Positions 1-7,897 of a stretch of 64,000 bases of DNA are shown piece after piece (the stretch's first letter is position 1; every line of letters starts with the position of its first letter). The DNA comes from Paludisphaera borealis (GTDB taxonomy: Bacteria; Planctomycetota; Planctomycetia; Isosphaerales; Isosphaeraceae). The notes below the pieces were generated by a model. The model searched no databases. It was not told the origin of the DNA and saw only the letters and a program-made list of their open reading frames with translations. The stretch lies in assembly GCF_001956985.1 (NCBI RefSeq), contig NZ_CP019082.1, forward strand, positions 6,696,001-6,760,000, written 5' to 3'. Position numbers and translations under genes: made by a program.

Positions 1-1
1 C

Positions 2-373
2 AGCGCCGAGGCCGCCGCCTACTTGCTCAAGCACGAATCGGACAAGGGCGACACGAACGTCTATTACTGGTATTACGCCACGCTCGCGATGTACCAGCAC
101 GGCGGCCAACCCTGGAAGCAGTGGAACGACCGGGTCCGCAACCGCCTGGTCGGACTTCAGCGCAAGTCGGGGCATCAGGCGGGAAGCTGGGACCCCGACG
201 CCAGCGTCTATGGCGAGCGCGGAGGGCGGATTTATTGTACCACGCTCGCCGCGCTCTCGCTCGAAGTCTACTACCGCTACCTGCGGCTGTACGACAAGCC
301 GAGCCTCGACCACGACGCCGAAGACGACGCCCCCGCCCTCGAAGCACCGCCCGCTGGCTCGCCTCGGCCTTGA
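2..373 (+). CDS. Prenyltransferase/squalene oxidase repeat protein, C-terminal end (partial)
   Basis: The reading frame is open from the first bases of the window, so the 5' part lies outside it. The visible 123 residues contain a WYYATLAMYQ segment, a GSWDPDASVYGERGGRIY segment and TTLAALSLEVYYRYLRLY. These resemble the tryptophan- and glycine-rich alpha/alpha-barrel repeats of prenyltransferase/squalene-oxidase-repeat proteins, which are common as secreted or anchored proteins in planctomycetes. After the last repeat comes a short acidic, Pro/Ala-rich tail. Enzymatic activity cannot be judged because the central catalytic region is missing. It converges on the leftward permease gene with a 23-base gap. 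Family assignment is by recognition of the repeat signature only. Confidence 0.7.
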   Translation, partial: SAEAAAYLLKHESDKGDTNVYYWYYATLAMYQHGGQPWKQWNDRVRNRLVGLQRKSGHQAGSWDPDASVYGERGGRIYCTTLAALSLEVYYRYLRLYDKPSLDHDAEDDAPALEAPPAGSPRP

Positions 374-396
374 TCAGCCTCGACGGCGGCCGATCG

Positions 397-1614
397 TTAC
401 TCGTGCCGTAGTGCGTCGATCGGGTTGAGCAGCGCGGCCTTGATCGCCGGCACGAGGCCGAAGACGACGCCGGTTCCCGTCGAGATTCCAAAGCCCAGCG
501 CCACCGCCCACCACGGGATGACGACGTTGACCATCTGGGGATGAAGGCTCGCCAGGGCGCTCATCGCGTAGCCCAGGCCGATCCCCAGCGCACCACCCAG
601 CAAGCTAAGGAATACGGCCTCGATCAAGAATTGCAACAGGATGTCGCGTCGGCGCGCGCCAACGGCCTTACGCAGGCCGATCTCGCGAGTCCGCTCGGTC
701 ACGCTGACCAGCATGACGTTCATGATCCCGATGCCGCCGACGAGCAGCGAGACCCCGACGATCCCCGCCAGCACCGCCGTCGCCACGAGGCTGAGGCTGT
801 TGAAAGCTTCGAGGATCTCGTCCTGGGTCACGATGTTGAAATCGTTGGGCTGATAGGCGTCGAGCCGATGACGGCGGCGTAGCAAGTTGACGATCTGCGC
901 CCGGGCCTCGGGAACCGCCAGTTCCGACGTCGCCTGGGCCGTCATGGCGATCTTGCGCTGGAGCGCGGGGTACATCTTGAGAGCCATGGTGTACGGGATC
1001 AAAACCAGGTTGTCCTGGCTGTTGCCGAAGAAACTCCCTTTCTCTTCGAGAACGCCGATCACCTGAAACCGCCGGCCCGCGAGCAAGATCGTCTGGCCCA
1101 CGACGCCTTCATCGAGGTTGAGCTTACGAAGGACCTCGCGACCCAGAATGCAGACGTGATGTCGCTCCTCGACGTCGACGATCGAGAAGGGACGGCCGAT
1201 CGCGACGTGGAAATTGCGGATCGCGTGGTACGGGGCCGACGCCCCCTCGACCGGCACACGAAGTTCGTCGCGTCCGTATTGCAGCAAGGCGTCGGGGGGC
1301 TTCACCAGCGGCGAGATCCGCCGCAACGCGGGGCAGCCGTCCTCGATCGCCGCGATATCGCGCTCGTCGAGCACGATCCGCCCCAGCCGCTTCCCCGCCT
1401 CCCCCCCGGGCCGTTCGGGCCAGACCCACATGGCGTTCGTCCCCAGCCCCTGCAAGAACTCGGCGACATACCGCGTGAACCCCTGGACGACTCCGACGAC
1501 CGTGATCGTCGACGTCACCGCGATCACGATCCCCAGCACCGTGAGCAGCGACCGAAACCGATGCGCCCACAACTGCTCGAAGGCGTTCCAGACGTTGGCC
1601 AGTGCGATCCTCAC
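397..1614 (-). CDS. ABC transporter permease, MacB/FtsX type
   Basis: Permease subunit of a MacB-like, adaptor-dependent exporter. It has an N-terminal membrane helix (LLTVLGIVIAVTSTITVVG), a large extracytoplasmic MacB_PCD domain, and three C-terminal helices in the FtsX arrangement, with the typical TERTREIGLRKAVGARRRDI segment before the penultimate helices. GTG at 1614 is preferred because an AGGGGA Shine-Dalgarno lies 11 bases upstream and the product then begins VRIALANVW, as relatives do. A longer frame from 1668 would overlap the upstream Uma2 gene. The ATPase is a separate protein (2282-3025) and the adaptor is at 3039-4358, so this is a split MacAB system. The substrate is unknown. 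Confidence 0.88.
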   Translation of the reverse strand: MRIALANVWNAFEQLWAHRFRSLLTVLGIVIAVTSTITVVGVVQGFTRYVAEFLQGLGTNAMWVWPERPGGEAGKRLGRIVLDERDIAAIEDGCPALRRISPLVKPPDALLQYGRDELRVPVEGASAPYHAIRNFHVAIGRPFSIVDVEERHHVCILGREVLRKLNLDEGVVGQTILLAGRRFQVIGVLEEKGSFFGNSQDNLVLIPYTMALKMYPALQRKIAMTAQATSELAVPEARAQIVNLLRRRHRLDAYQPNDFNIVTQDEILEAFNSLSLVATAVLAGIVGVSLLVGGIGIMNVMLVSVTERTREIGLRKAVGARRRDILLQFLIEAVFLSLLGGALGIGLGYAMSALASLHPQMVNVVIPWWAVALGFGISTGTGVVFGLVPAIKAALLNPIDALRHE

Positions 1615-1648
1615 GGCGAAGTCGTCCCCTGAATTCCTGGAGCTTGCG

Positions 1649-2203
1649 TCACTCGAACAGCCGACCAACCACGACGGAGAATCCCGGAAGAATCTCTGGA
1701 TACGTCAACTCGTCGTTTCGCCCCAAGGTCCGAGGCGCGCTCTCGGCGCCGTGCACGACGGCGATCTCGTCGTCGAGGTCGAGCACGGTGACGAATAGAA
1801 CACCCGCGTTCAGGTACTCGGCGATTTTCTTCAAGACGTCCGACCAGCGATCGCTCGGCGACTTCACCTCGAAAACAAGCTCGGGAATCTCCGGCCCGTA
1901 CCCGGTCGATCGCGAGCTTTCGGGAAGCCTCTCGTAGCTGTAATACGCCACATCGGCACCTCGCACAGTGTCGGGATTGCGCTCGGTGACGATCGCTGAA
2001 TCGTTGCTGTACACTCGGCCGAGTTTCTGATCCTCGAGGAATCGCCTGAGATGGAACACTATCTCTGCGCACGTATACCCATGCCTTCGATTCGGAGGCG
2101 GCGACATGACGATTTTCCCTCTCACAAGTTCCTCGGGCCGTCCGATGTCGGGGCGCAGGCCGAATTCCTCGGCGTTGAGAAGAGTCTGTTCAGCGGTTGC
2201 CAT
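1649..2203 (-). CDS. Uma2 family (DUF820) putative PD-(D/E)XK nuclease
   Basis: A protein of 184 residues. Hallmarks are YELVRGKIV-like text near the N terminus (EELVRGKIVMSPPPNRRHG), an aspartate in VRGADVAYYS, and the core ELVFEVKSPSDR that supplies the acidic and lysine residues of the PD-(D/E)XK fold. ATG at 2203 is chosen because GGGAG lies about 8 bases upstream and the product begins MATAEQTLL, typical of the family. An in-frame start at 2266 would approach the ATPase gene. Uma2 genes are highly multiplied in cyanobacteria and planctomycetes, and their biological role is unsettled. It sits between the ATPase and permease genes of an exporter operon in the same orientation, which looks like an insertion into the operon. 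No functional link is claimed. Confidence 0.88.
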   Translation of the reverse strand: MATAEQTLLNAEEFGLRPDIGRPEELVRGKIVMSPPPNRRHGYTCAEIVFHLRRFLEDQKLGRVYSNDSAIVTERNPDTVRGADVAYYSYERLPESSRSTGYGPEIPELVFEVKSPSDRWSDVLKKIAEYLNAGVLFVTVLDLDDEIAVVHGAESAPRTLGRNDELTYPEILPGFSVVVGRLFE

Positions 2204-2281
2204 GGCGAGGTCTCCCAGGACTTGTGGTCGTCCTTGATTGTCCCAGAAGACCGTGGGGGCGTCCATCGAACGTGCGAGGGG

Positions 2282-3025
2282 TCATGATTCGTGCTCCTCG
2301 TCGGATTCGACGCGGCCGTCGCGGATGCGGACGACGCGGCGGCAGCGCGCGGCGATGTCGGGCTCGTGGGTGACGATCACGATCGTCTGGCCCTCGCGAT
2401 GGAGGTCGGCGAACAGTTCGAGTATCTCGTCGCCGGTCTGGGTGTCGAGGTTGCCGGTCGGCTCATCGGCCAGAAGCAGCGCCGGGCGCTGGACGAGCGC
2501 CCGAGCGATGGCCACCCGCTGTCGCTGGCCGCCCGACATCTGGTTGGGTCGATGGCCCATCCGATCGGCGAGTCCCACTCGGGACAGCGCCTCGGTCGCC
2601 CGTCGGCGACGCTCCGAAGCCGACGTACCCGAGTAGATAAGCGGCAATTCAACGTTCCGCAGAGCCGACTGCCGCGCCAGCAACTCGAACGTCTGGAACA
2701 CGAAGCCGATCCGTCGCCCACGAACCTGGGCCAGCTCCGATTGCGACAGCCGCGCGACGTCGCGGCCGTCGAGGCAGTAGCGGCCATCCGTGGGGACGTC
2801 GAGGCAGCCGATGATGTTCATCAGCGTCGACTTGCCCGATCCCGAAGGCCCCATGATCGCCGCCAGCTCGTTCGATCGGATCGTCAGATCAACCCCGCGC
2901 AGCGCATGGACCGTCTCCTCACCCATCGGGTAGACCTTGGTGATCCCCTCAAGCAGGATCACCGGCGCGGGTGCGTCCGCCGTGCGCGTCTCGCCAGGTT
3001 CGTTCGAGATCGCCTGAGACGTCAT
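2282..3025 (-). CDS. ABC transporter ATP-binding protein, MacB/LolD type
   Basis: Energises the split MacAB-like exporter. All nucleotide-binding motifs are visible: Walker [14 protein letters not shown]-loop in [24 protein letters not shown], signature [15 protein letters not shown], Walker [13 protein letters not shown] and switch histidine in VTHEPDIA. The FQ..LL....A..NVELPL pattern is characteristic of the MacB/LolD branch. A length of 247 residues is normal. ATG at 3025 lies 13 bases downstream of the adaptor stop codon, consistent with co-transcription. It is followed by the Uma2 gene and then the permease. Confidence 0.95.
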   Translation of the reverse strand: MTSQAISNEPGETRTADAPAPVILLEGITKVYPMGEETVHALRGVDLTIRSNELAAIMGPSGSGKSTLMNIIGCLDVPTDGRYCLDGRDVARLSQSELAQVRGRRIGFVFQTFELLARQSALRNVELPLIYSGTSASERRRRATEALSRVGLADRMGHRPNQMSGGQRQRVAIARALVQRPALLLADEPTGNLDTQTGDEILELFADLHREGQTIVIVTHEPDIAARCRRVVRIRDGRVESDEEHES

Positions 3026-3038
3026 GAGCGGTCCTTCA

Positions 3039-4358
3039 TTACTTCGGCTGGTCGAGTTCGGCCGCGGTGGCGACGGGGACGACCGGGTCGCCGTCTTTCA
3101 ACTCGTCCAGTGCGTGGAACGGCCCGACGATCACCCGCTCGTCGGCCTCGACCCCCGATCGCACCTCGACCCGGCGCTCGTCGCTCAAACCAACGTCAAT
3201 CGGCCTCGCCCGCGCAACATCGCCGTCGACCACGAACATCACCTTGAGGTAGCGAACCTCGGAATCGCGGGCCTTCTCGCCTGGCGCCCGGACGGCGCGC
3301 TCGGCCCATTCTCGGATCAACGGGGTGTCGGGGAGATCCTTGCGACGGCGATGCACCACGGCCTGGGCGGGCGCCGAAAGCGCCTCGTCGGCGCGGCGGA
3401 CTTCGACTTCCACTGTCACGCTCATCCCCGGCCGAAGCGTTGAAACGGGGGGCTGGCCGTCGCCGTTGGACGTCGGCGCGAGGTCGACCAACGTCTCGAA
3501 GCTGACCACGTCGTCCTTCTTGATCTTGCCCTGCGGCGCCACGCGGTCGATCCGGCCCGCAACTGGGTGCAACTGGTCGGCCTGTGGGAAGATCCGGGCG
3601 GGTTGACTCGATCGGACGAGGAGGACGTCGGTCTCGTCGATGTCGGCCCGGACCCGCATCCGGTTCATGTCGCAGACCTTCATCAAGACCGAGCCGGGCA
3701 GGTTGGTCGTGCCGGCGATCACGATCTCGCCGACGTCGACGTTCAGGCCCGAGACGACGCCGTCGATCGGCGCCCGGATCGTCGTCCGCTTCACGTCTTC
3801 CTCGCTCGACCGCCGCATGGCCTCTGACTCGTTCAACTCGTTGCGGCACATCTCCAATGCGGCCTCAGCCTTGGCCAGCGATGTGTACGAATCGGCAAGT
3901 TCGGTCGGAGTGGAGAAGCCTCGGTCGGCCAGCTTGGTCGATAGTCCAGCGTCGCGTCGGGCCTTCTTGAGATCCGAATCGGCCTGGTCGATCGCCGACT
4001 TCAAGCGCGAGATCCGCGCCCGCGTCGAATCGAGGCGAGCCTGAGCGTCGGTCGGGTCGATCTGGACGAGGACGTCGCCTTTCTTGACCGCGTCGCCCTC
4101 CTTAAAGCCGACGGCGGTCACCCGGCCGATGATCTGGCTGGCGATCTCGGCCTCCTCGACCGACTCGATCTTGCCGGGCGCGGTGATCGTCTGGACGATC
4201 GCCCCATGCGACAGGGGCTCAGCCAGGATCTTCCGCGCGGGCTCCTGGATCAATCGCCAGTCGAGGTCGATCCGCCCCGGCTCGCGCGACAGGTTCACGC
4301 CCACGACCGCCGCAACGAGGGCGACGACTCCGAAGCTCACCAGAACGCCGCGCATCAT
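3039..4358 (-). CDS. Periplasmic adaptor (HlyD/MacA-like membrane fusion protein)
   Basis: A protein of 439 residues with a single N-terminal membrane helix ([19 protein letters not shown]), then a barrel-sandwich lipoyl-like domain ([20 protein letters not shown] and [20 protein letters not shown]) split by an alpha-helical hairpin rich in Lys, Ala and Glu, then beta-barrel and membrane-proximal domains. This is the MacA/HlyD adaptor architecture and should bridge the inner-membrane permease and an outer-membrane channel. Two adjacent ATGs (4358 and 4355) are preceded by GGAAGGCGGGA. A start at 4421 would overlap the upstream membrane-protein gene. No TolC-type channel gene lies in the operon. 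Confidence 0.9.
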   Translation of the reverse strand: MMRGVLVSFGVVALVAAVVGVNLSREPGRIDLDWRLIQEPARKILAEPLSHGAIVQTITAPGKIESVEEAEIASQIIGRVTAVGFKEGDAVKKGDVLVQIDPTDAQARLDSTRARISRLKSAIDQADSDLKKARRDAGLSTKLADRGFSTPTELADSYTSLAKAEAALEMCRNELNESEAMRRSSEEDVKRTTIRAPIDGVVSGLNVDVGEIVIAGTTNLPGSVLMKVCDMNRMRVRADIDETDVLLVRSSQPARIFPQADQLHPVAGRIDRVAPQGKIKKDDVVSFETLVDLAPTSNGDGQPPVSTLRPGMSVTVEVEVRRADEALSAPAQAVVHRRRKDLPDTPLIREWAERAVRAPGEKARDSEVRYLKVMFVVDGDVARARPIDVGLSDERRVEVRSGVEADERVIVGPFHALDELKDGDPVVPVATAAELDQPK

Positions 4359-4377
4359 GGTCGCGTCCCGCCTTCCG

Positions 4378-5112
4378 TCAACTCGCGATGAGCGAGAGTC
4401 GCATCGCCGATCCGAGAACAAGTCCGACGGCCGTCCTCAGACTCATCTCGAAAAAACCCAGCCCCGAACACAGGACGACCGCCGCCGCGAGGTTCGCGTC
4501 GCCGCGCCGCCAGCCCGATGTGGCAAGGCTCACCCAACCCAGCAGCGCGAAGACGTCGCATTCCCGGAGCATCAGCCAGGTCGCCGCGGGATACGTTCCC
4601 GGCGGCAGAAGCAGGCCCAGCGAGGTGTCCAGATCGTCCTCGCCGCGTCTCAGCACTACCAGAAGCCCCACTCGGACCGCCAGGCCGAGAACCCAGAAGC
4701 CCTGAATCCAGGCGCTGTCCGACAGCGCCCGCTCGAACTGGAGGGGCCGGCCAGTCATCGCGGCGATCGCCGTGAATCCGATCGCCACGCATACCGCCCT
4801 CAAGACCAGCGCGAACGGTTCGATCACGAAGTCGCCGAACACGAACACGACCGTCCAGAACGGCAGCGAATCCCGCTGCGTCCGGATCGCCTTGCGTACG
4901 AGGTCGTCGCCCGTCTCGCCCTTGCCGTCGGCCTCGATCCTCTGGACCCCGCGCTCGACGGCGACGGCGAGCAGGACGGGACGGAAGCCCGCAATCCATC
5001 GAGCCCCGTTCAACGCCAGGATCAAAACCATCCAGACGCAGAGGATCGCGCCGAATCGCAGCTCGGCCGTGCTCCGTCCGCCGGTCGATTCACGGGGTGG
5101 GGCGAGATCCAT
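4378..5112 (-). CDS. Polytopic membrane protein, possibly Yip1-like
   Basis: About 244 residues from the ATG at 5112 (MDLAPPRES); a start at 5148 is also open. Around five hydrophobic segments are visible, for example AILCVWMVLILALNGARW, TVVFVFGDFVIEPFALVLR, GFWVLGLAVRVGLLVVL and AAAVVLCSGLGFFEMSLRTA. The spacing, and the conserved polar turn between the second and third segments, recall Yip1-type membrane proteins, but the assignment is weak. It is the first gene of the leftward exporter operon, ending 19 bases before the adaptor start, so it may assist the transporter. No catalytic motif is seen. Confidence 0.6.
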   Translation of the reverse strand: MDLAPPRESTGGRSTAELRFGAILCVWMVLILALNGARWIAGFRPVLLAVAVERGVQRIEADGKGETGDDLVRKAIRTQRDSLPFWTVVFVFGDFVIEPFALVLRAVCVAIGFTAIAAMTGRPLQFERALSDSAWIQGFWVLGLAVRVGLLVVLRRGEDDLDTSLGLLLPPGTYPAATWLMLRECDVFALLGWVSLATSGWRRGDANLAAAVVLCSGLGFFEMSLRTAVGLVLGSAMRLSLIAS

Positions 5113-5356
5113 GAAGTTCCACGTTGAAGAGGAAGCGGGCCGAACCAAGCGCCGTCGCGCAGGTCGCCTCGCGGTCGTCGAGTCTGGTACTCTCGAAACG
5201 GAGGTTGGGTTTCAATGCGGCAAGCAAGCCCGGAAGAAATCTGAACGTGAATCGCGCCGGCTTCGAAGGCGAAACGGAGTGCGCCCCCCTCGGCCCATGA
5301 GCCTGAGGAAGGAAGCACTCCGATTCGTTCGACGTCCCGACGTGCGGCGCGTCGAC

Positions 5357-5953
5357 TTATTTCTCGGTCACGGCCTTTTCGACCGCGGCGCGGAATTCGG
5401 GCGATTCGGGAGTGATCTTGGGGTGGAATCTGGCGATGACCTCGCCCTTGCGATTCACCAGAAACTTGGCGAAATTCCAGTCGATCTCGCCGCCGTGGCC
5501 CGGATTGGTCGACTCGCTGGTCAGGTACTCGTAGAGCGGATGGATGCCCTTGCCCTTGACGACGATCTTCGAGAACAGCGGGAACGACACATTGTACTTC
5601 GTGCTGCAGAATTCCTTGATCTCGGCGTCGCTGCCCGGCTCTTGCGTGCCGAACTCGTTGGCGGGGAAAGCGAGGATCTCAAGCCCTTGAGCCTTGTACT
5701 TCTTATAGGTCTCTTCGAGGCCCTTGTACTGCGGGGTCAGGCCGCACTGGCTGGCGGTGTTGACGATCAGGACGACCTTGCCTTGATACTTCGACAGGGC
5801 CACGTCCTTGCCGTCGATGTCCTTGACGTGGAAATCGAGCACGGACGAAGGCTTCTTGTCGGCGGAGCCCGCGGACGCGGTCGTCGCATGGCTGGCCAAA
5901 ACGACGCCGGCAGCCAGGGCGAGAGAGCTAACGGTCAGTATGCGGCCGAGCAC
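5357..5953 (-). CDS. Glutathione peroxidase family protein, secreted
   Basis: Thiol peroxidase of the glutathione peroxidase family, 198 residues. An N-terminal signal peptide (LTVSSLALAAGVVLASHATTASAG) predicts export to the periplasm. Catalytic residues can be placed: Cys70 in NTASQCGLTPQY, Gln104 in FGTQEPG, and Trp159-Asn160 in DWNFAKFLV. The usual FPCNQFG is FPANEFG here, so the resolving region differs. Cys rather than Sec at the active site suggests thioredoxin-dependent activity, as known for many bacterial members. It is divergent from the thiE fusion gene, with a 309-base shared upstream region. Confidence 0.92.
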   Translation of the reverse strand: MLGRILTVSSLALAAGVVLASHATTASAGSADKKPSSVLDFHVKDIDGKDVALSKYQGKVVLIVNTASQCGLTPQYKGLEETYKKYKAQGLEILAFPANEFGTQEPGSDAEIKEFCSTKYNVSFPLFSKIVVKGKGIHPLYEYLTSESTNPGHGGEIDWNFAKFLVNRKGEVIARFHPKITPESPEFRAAVEKAVTEK

Positions 5954-6262
5954 GGTGGGAGTCCTCTGGGGCTAGTCGGGGGGTGGGGGCGGACCAACAC
6001 GAAGTCGGGGATCGGAAAAGCCAGGGTACTTCGGCTTTACAGCTTGTGACCGCGGCTGTGCAATCATCTCAAATTATCTTGGGACGGCTTGACAGGAATT
6101 TCAAGTGAAGTCGATCAAGAGTTTAATTCTTTCGGTGGTCGCGGACCGGGTCGGCCCATGCGATCATCCGGGAATACACGGGAACCTCGGCCGCGAATCG
6201 TGACGGTTCCGGCCGGTCGACGTCGACAGCTCAATGCCAGACGAGGCGAGAGGCGAGTTTTG
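5954..6262. other. Divergent intergenic region between the peroxidase and ThiE-fusion genes
   Basis: 309 bases between two divergent genes. It must hold both promoters. The middle (about 6060-6130) is clearly more AT-rich than its surroundings and includes a consensus TTGACA at 6089-6094, but no good -10 box lies at the right spacing. No thiamine-pyrophosphate riboswitch core was recognised by eye. Confidence 0.4.
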
Positions 6263-7876
6263 ATGAACGAGATGTTCACACCAGGCGCTCAGCGAGCCAT
6301 GGATCGAGCCGAGGTCCGGGCGCGACAGCGGGACGCGGCGGCTGTCGAGCCCAGAGACCTCCTGGTCGCCCTGGTCGACGAGCCGGAGTGCCGGGCCGCC
6401 GAGCTTGTGGTCGAGTTCGGATCAACCCCCGACGACGTCCGCCAGGCGCTCGGGGCGCCCCCCGTCGAAGCCTCGCTTCCCGCCGCTCCGGGCGAAAACG
6501 AGCGCGGCTACGACCTCGTCGCCGCCGACCGGCCCCCGGTGCCTCATTCGCGGACCCTCCGGGCGGTCGTCGGCGAGGCGATGGTTCAGGCCCGGGCCGC
6601 CGAGCGCTCGGGCATGGTCGGAACCGAGCATCTGCTGGCCGGCCTGACCACCGAGGCGGCGGCCGCCCTCGAACCCGTGCGATCGGCCGGACTCGACCTC
6701 GAACGGCTGCGGGAATACCTGTCGCGCCCGGCCCTCGTGGCGGCCGACCCGGTGCTGCCGCTTGAAGACGTCGCGCCGCTCGACCTCTCCGACTCGGCCC
6801 GCTCGGTCGATATCGGACGCATCCTCGACGCCTCGGCCAACCGCGCCCGCGAAGGGTTGCGGGTCGTCGAAGACTTCGCGCGGTTCGCGCTCGACGATCC
6901 CGGTCTCACGCGCCGTCTCAAGGAGACGCGGCACCGACTGGCCGAGACCCTGCGTGGGTTCGATCCCGACCTGCTCATCGGCTCGCGCGACACGCCGGAC
7001 GACGTCGGCGCCCACATCATGACCCACTCCGAGCAGATCCGCGAGAACCCCCGCGCGGTGCTCGTCGCCAATTTCAAGCGGACGGCCGAGGCGCTGCGGT
7101 CGCTCGAAGAGTACGGCAAGCTCGTTAACGTCTGGCTCGCCGGACGGTTCGAGGTCCTTCGCTATGACGTCTACACGCTCGAAAAGCTCGTCCTGACGGC
7201 GGTTCAGTCTTATCGCGCCCTGGGCGACGCCCGGCTGATGGTCCTGGTCGGCGGCCTGCCGACGCTCGGCGACCTGACGTGGATCGTGGGCGAGGCCCTG
7301 GCCGGCGGCGCCGACGTGATCCAACTTCGCGAGAAGAACTTGCCCGACCGCGAGCTGCTGACCCGCGCCCGCGAGGTCCGCATCCTCACCGCCCAGGCCA
7401 AGGCGCGGTTCATCGTCAACGATCGGCCCGACCTGGCCCGCCTGGCCGGCGCCGACGGCGTGCATCTCGGGCAGGATGACGTGACGGTCCGCGACGCCCG
7501 GCGGATCACCGGCCCCCATCTGCTCATCGGCGTCTCGACCCACGAGCGCGCCCAGGTCGACGCCGCCGTCCTCGCCGGCGCGGGGTATCTGGGAGTCGGG
7601 CCGATCTTCCCCAGCGCGACCAAGGAGTTCTCCGAGCCTGAACTGGCCGGCCTGGCATTCGCGCGAACTGTCGCCGAGATGACCCGGCTGCCTTGGTTCG
7701 CGATCGGCGGAATCACCGAGGAGAATGTCGAGCGCGTCGTCGAGGCAGGGGCGTCGCGGATCGCCGTCAGCGCTGCGGTCGTCCGGGCTTCGCGTCCCCG
7801 CGCCGCGACCACGCGGCTCAGGGCGCTGCTGGACGGTCGGGAGTTCGTCGACGACGATACGGCGTCCGGCGAGTGA
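6263..7876 (+). CDS. thiE: Clp_N-like domain fused to ThiD2-ThiE thiamine phosphate synthase
   Basis: A protein of 537 residues in three parts. Residues 1-155 contain two Clp repeat-like motifs: FTPGAQRAMDRAEVRARQ with PRDLLVALV, and RTLRAVVGEAMVQARAA with TEHLLAGLT. Residues 183-310 match the ThiD2 domain (GRILDASANRAREGLRVVED), a family shown elsewhere to phosphorylate HMP-P. Residues 320-530 are ThiE, joining HMP-PP and thiazole phosphate, with VIQLREKNLPDRELL, VNDRPDLARLAGADGVHLGQDD and GVGPIFPSATK. ATG at 6263 follows a GAGAGGCGAG region; a longer frame from 6089 adds low-complexity residues and is disfavoured. ThiD2-ThiE fusions are known in planctomycetes and Aquificae. The Clp_N-like front is unusual. 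Confidence 0.88.
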   Translation: MNEMFTPGAQRAMDRAEVRARQRDAAAVEPRDLLVALVDEPECRAAELVVEFGSTPDDVRQALGAPPVEASLPAAPGENERGYDLVAADRPPVPHSRTLRAVVGEAMVQARAAERSGMVGTEHLLAGLTTEAAAALEPVRSAGLDLERLREYLSRPALVAADPVLPLEDVAPLDLSDSARSVDIGRILDASANRAREGLRVVEDFARFALDDPGLTRRLKETRHRLAETLRGFDPDLLIGSRDTPDDVGAHIMTHSEQIRENPRAVLVANFKRTAEALRSLEEYGKLVNVWLAGRFEVLRYDVYTLEKLVLTAVQSYRALGDARLMVLVGGLPTLGDLTWIVGEALAGGADVIQLREKNLPDRELLTRAREVRILTAQAKARFIVNDRPDLARLAGADGVHLGQDDVTVRDARRITGPHLLIGVSTHERAQVDAAVLAGAGYLGVGPIFPSATKEFSEPELAGLAFARTVAEMTRLPWFAIGGITEENVERVVEAGASRIAVSAAVVRASRPRAATTRLRALLDGREFVDDDTASGE

Positions 7877-7897
7877 ACCTCTCCCCGGCGTGCGAGG

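Noticed and set aside
6089-6127. TTGACA upstream of the thiE fusion as a sigma70 promoter
   Set aside because: The -35 box is perfect but no acceptable -10 box lies 16-18 bases downstream.
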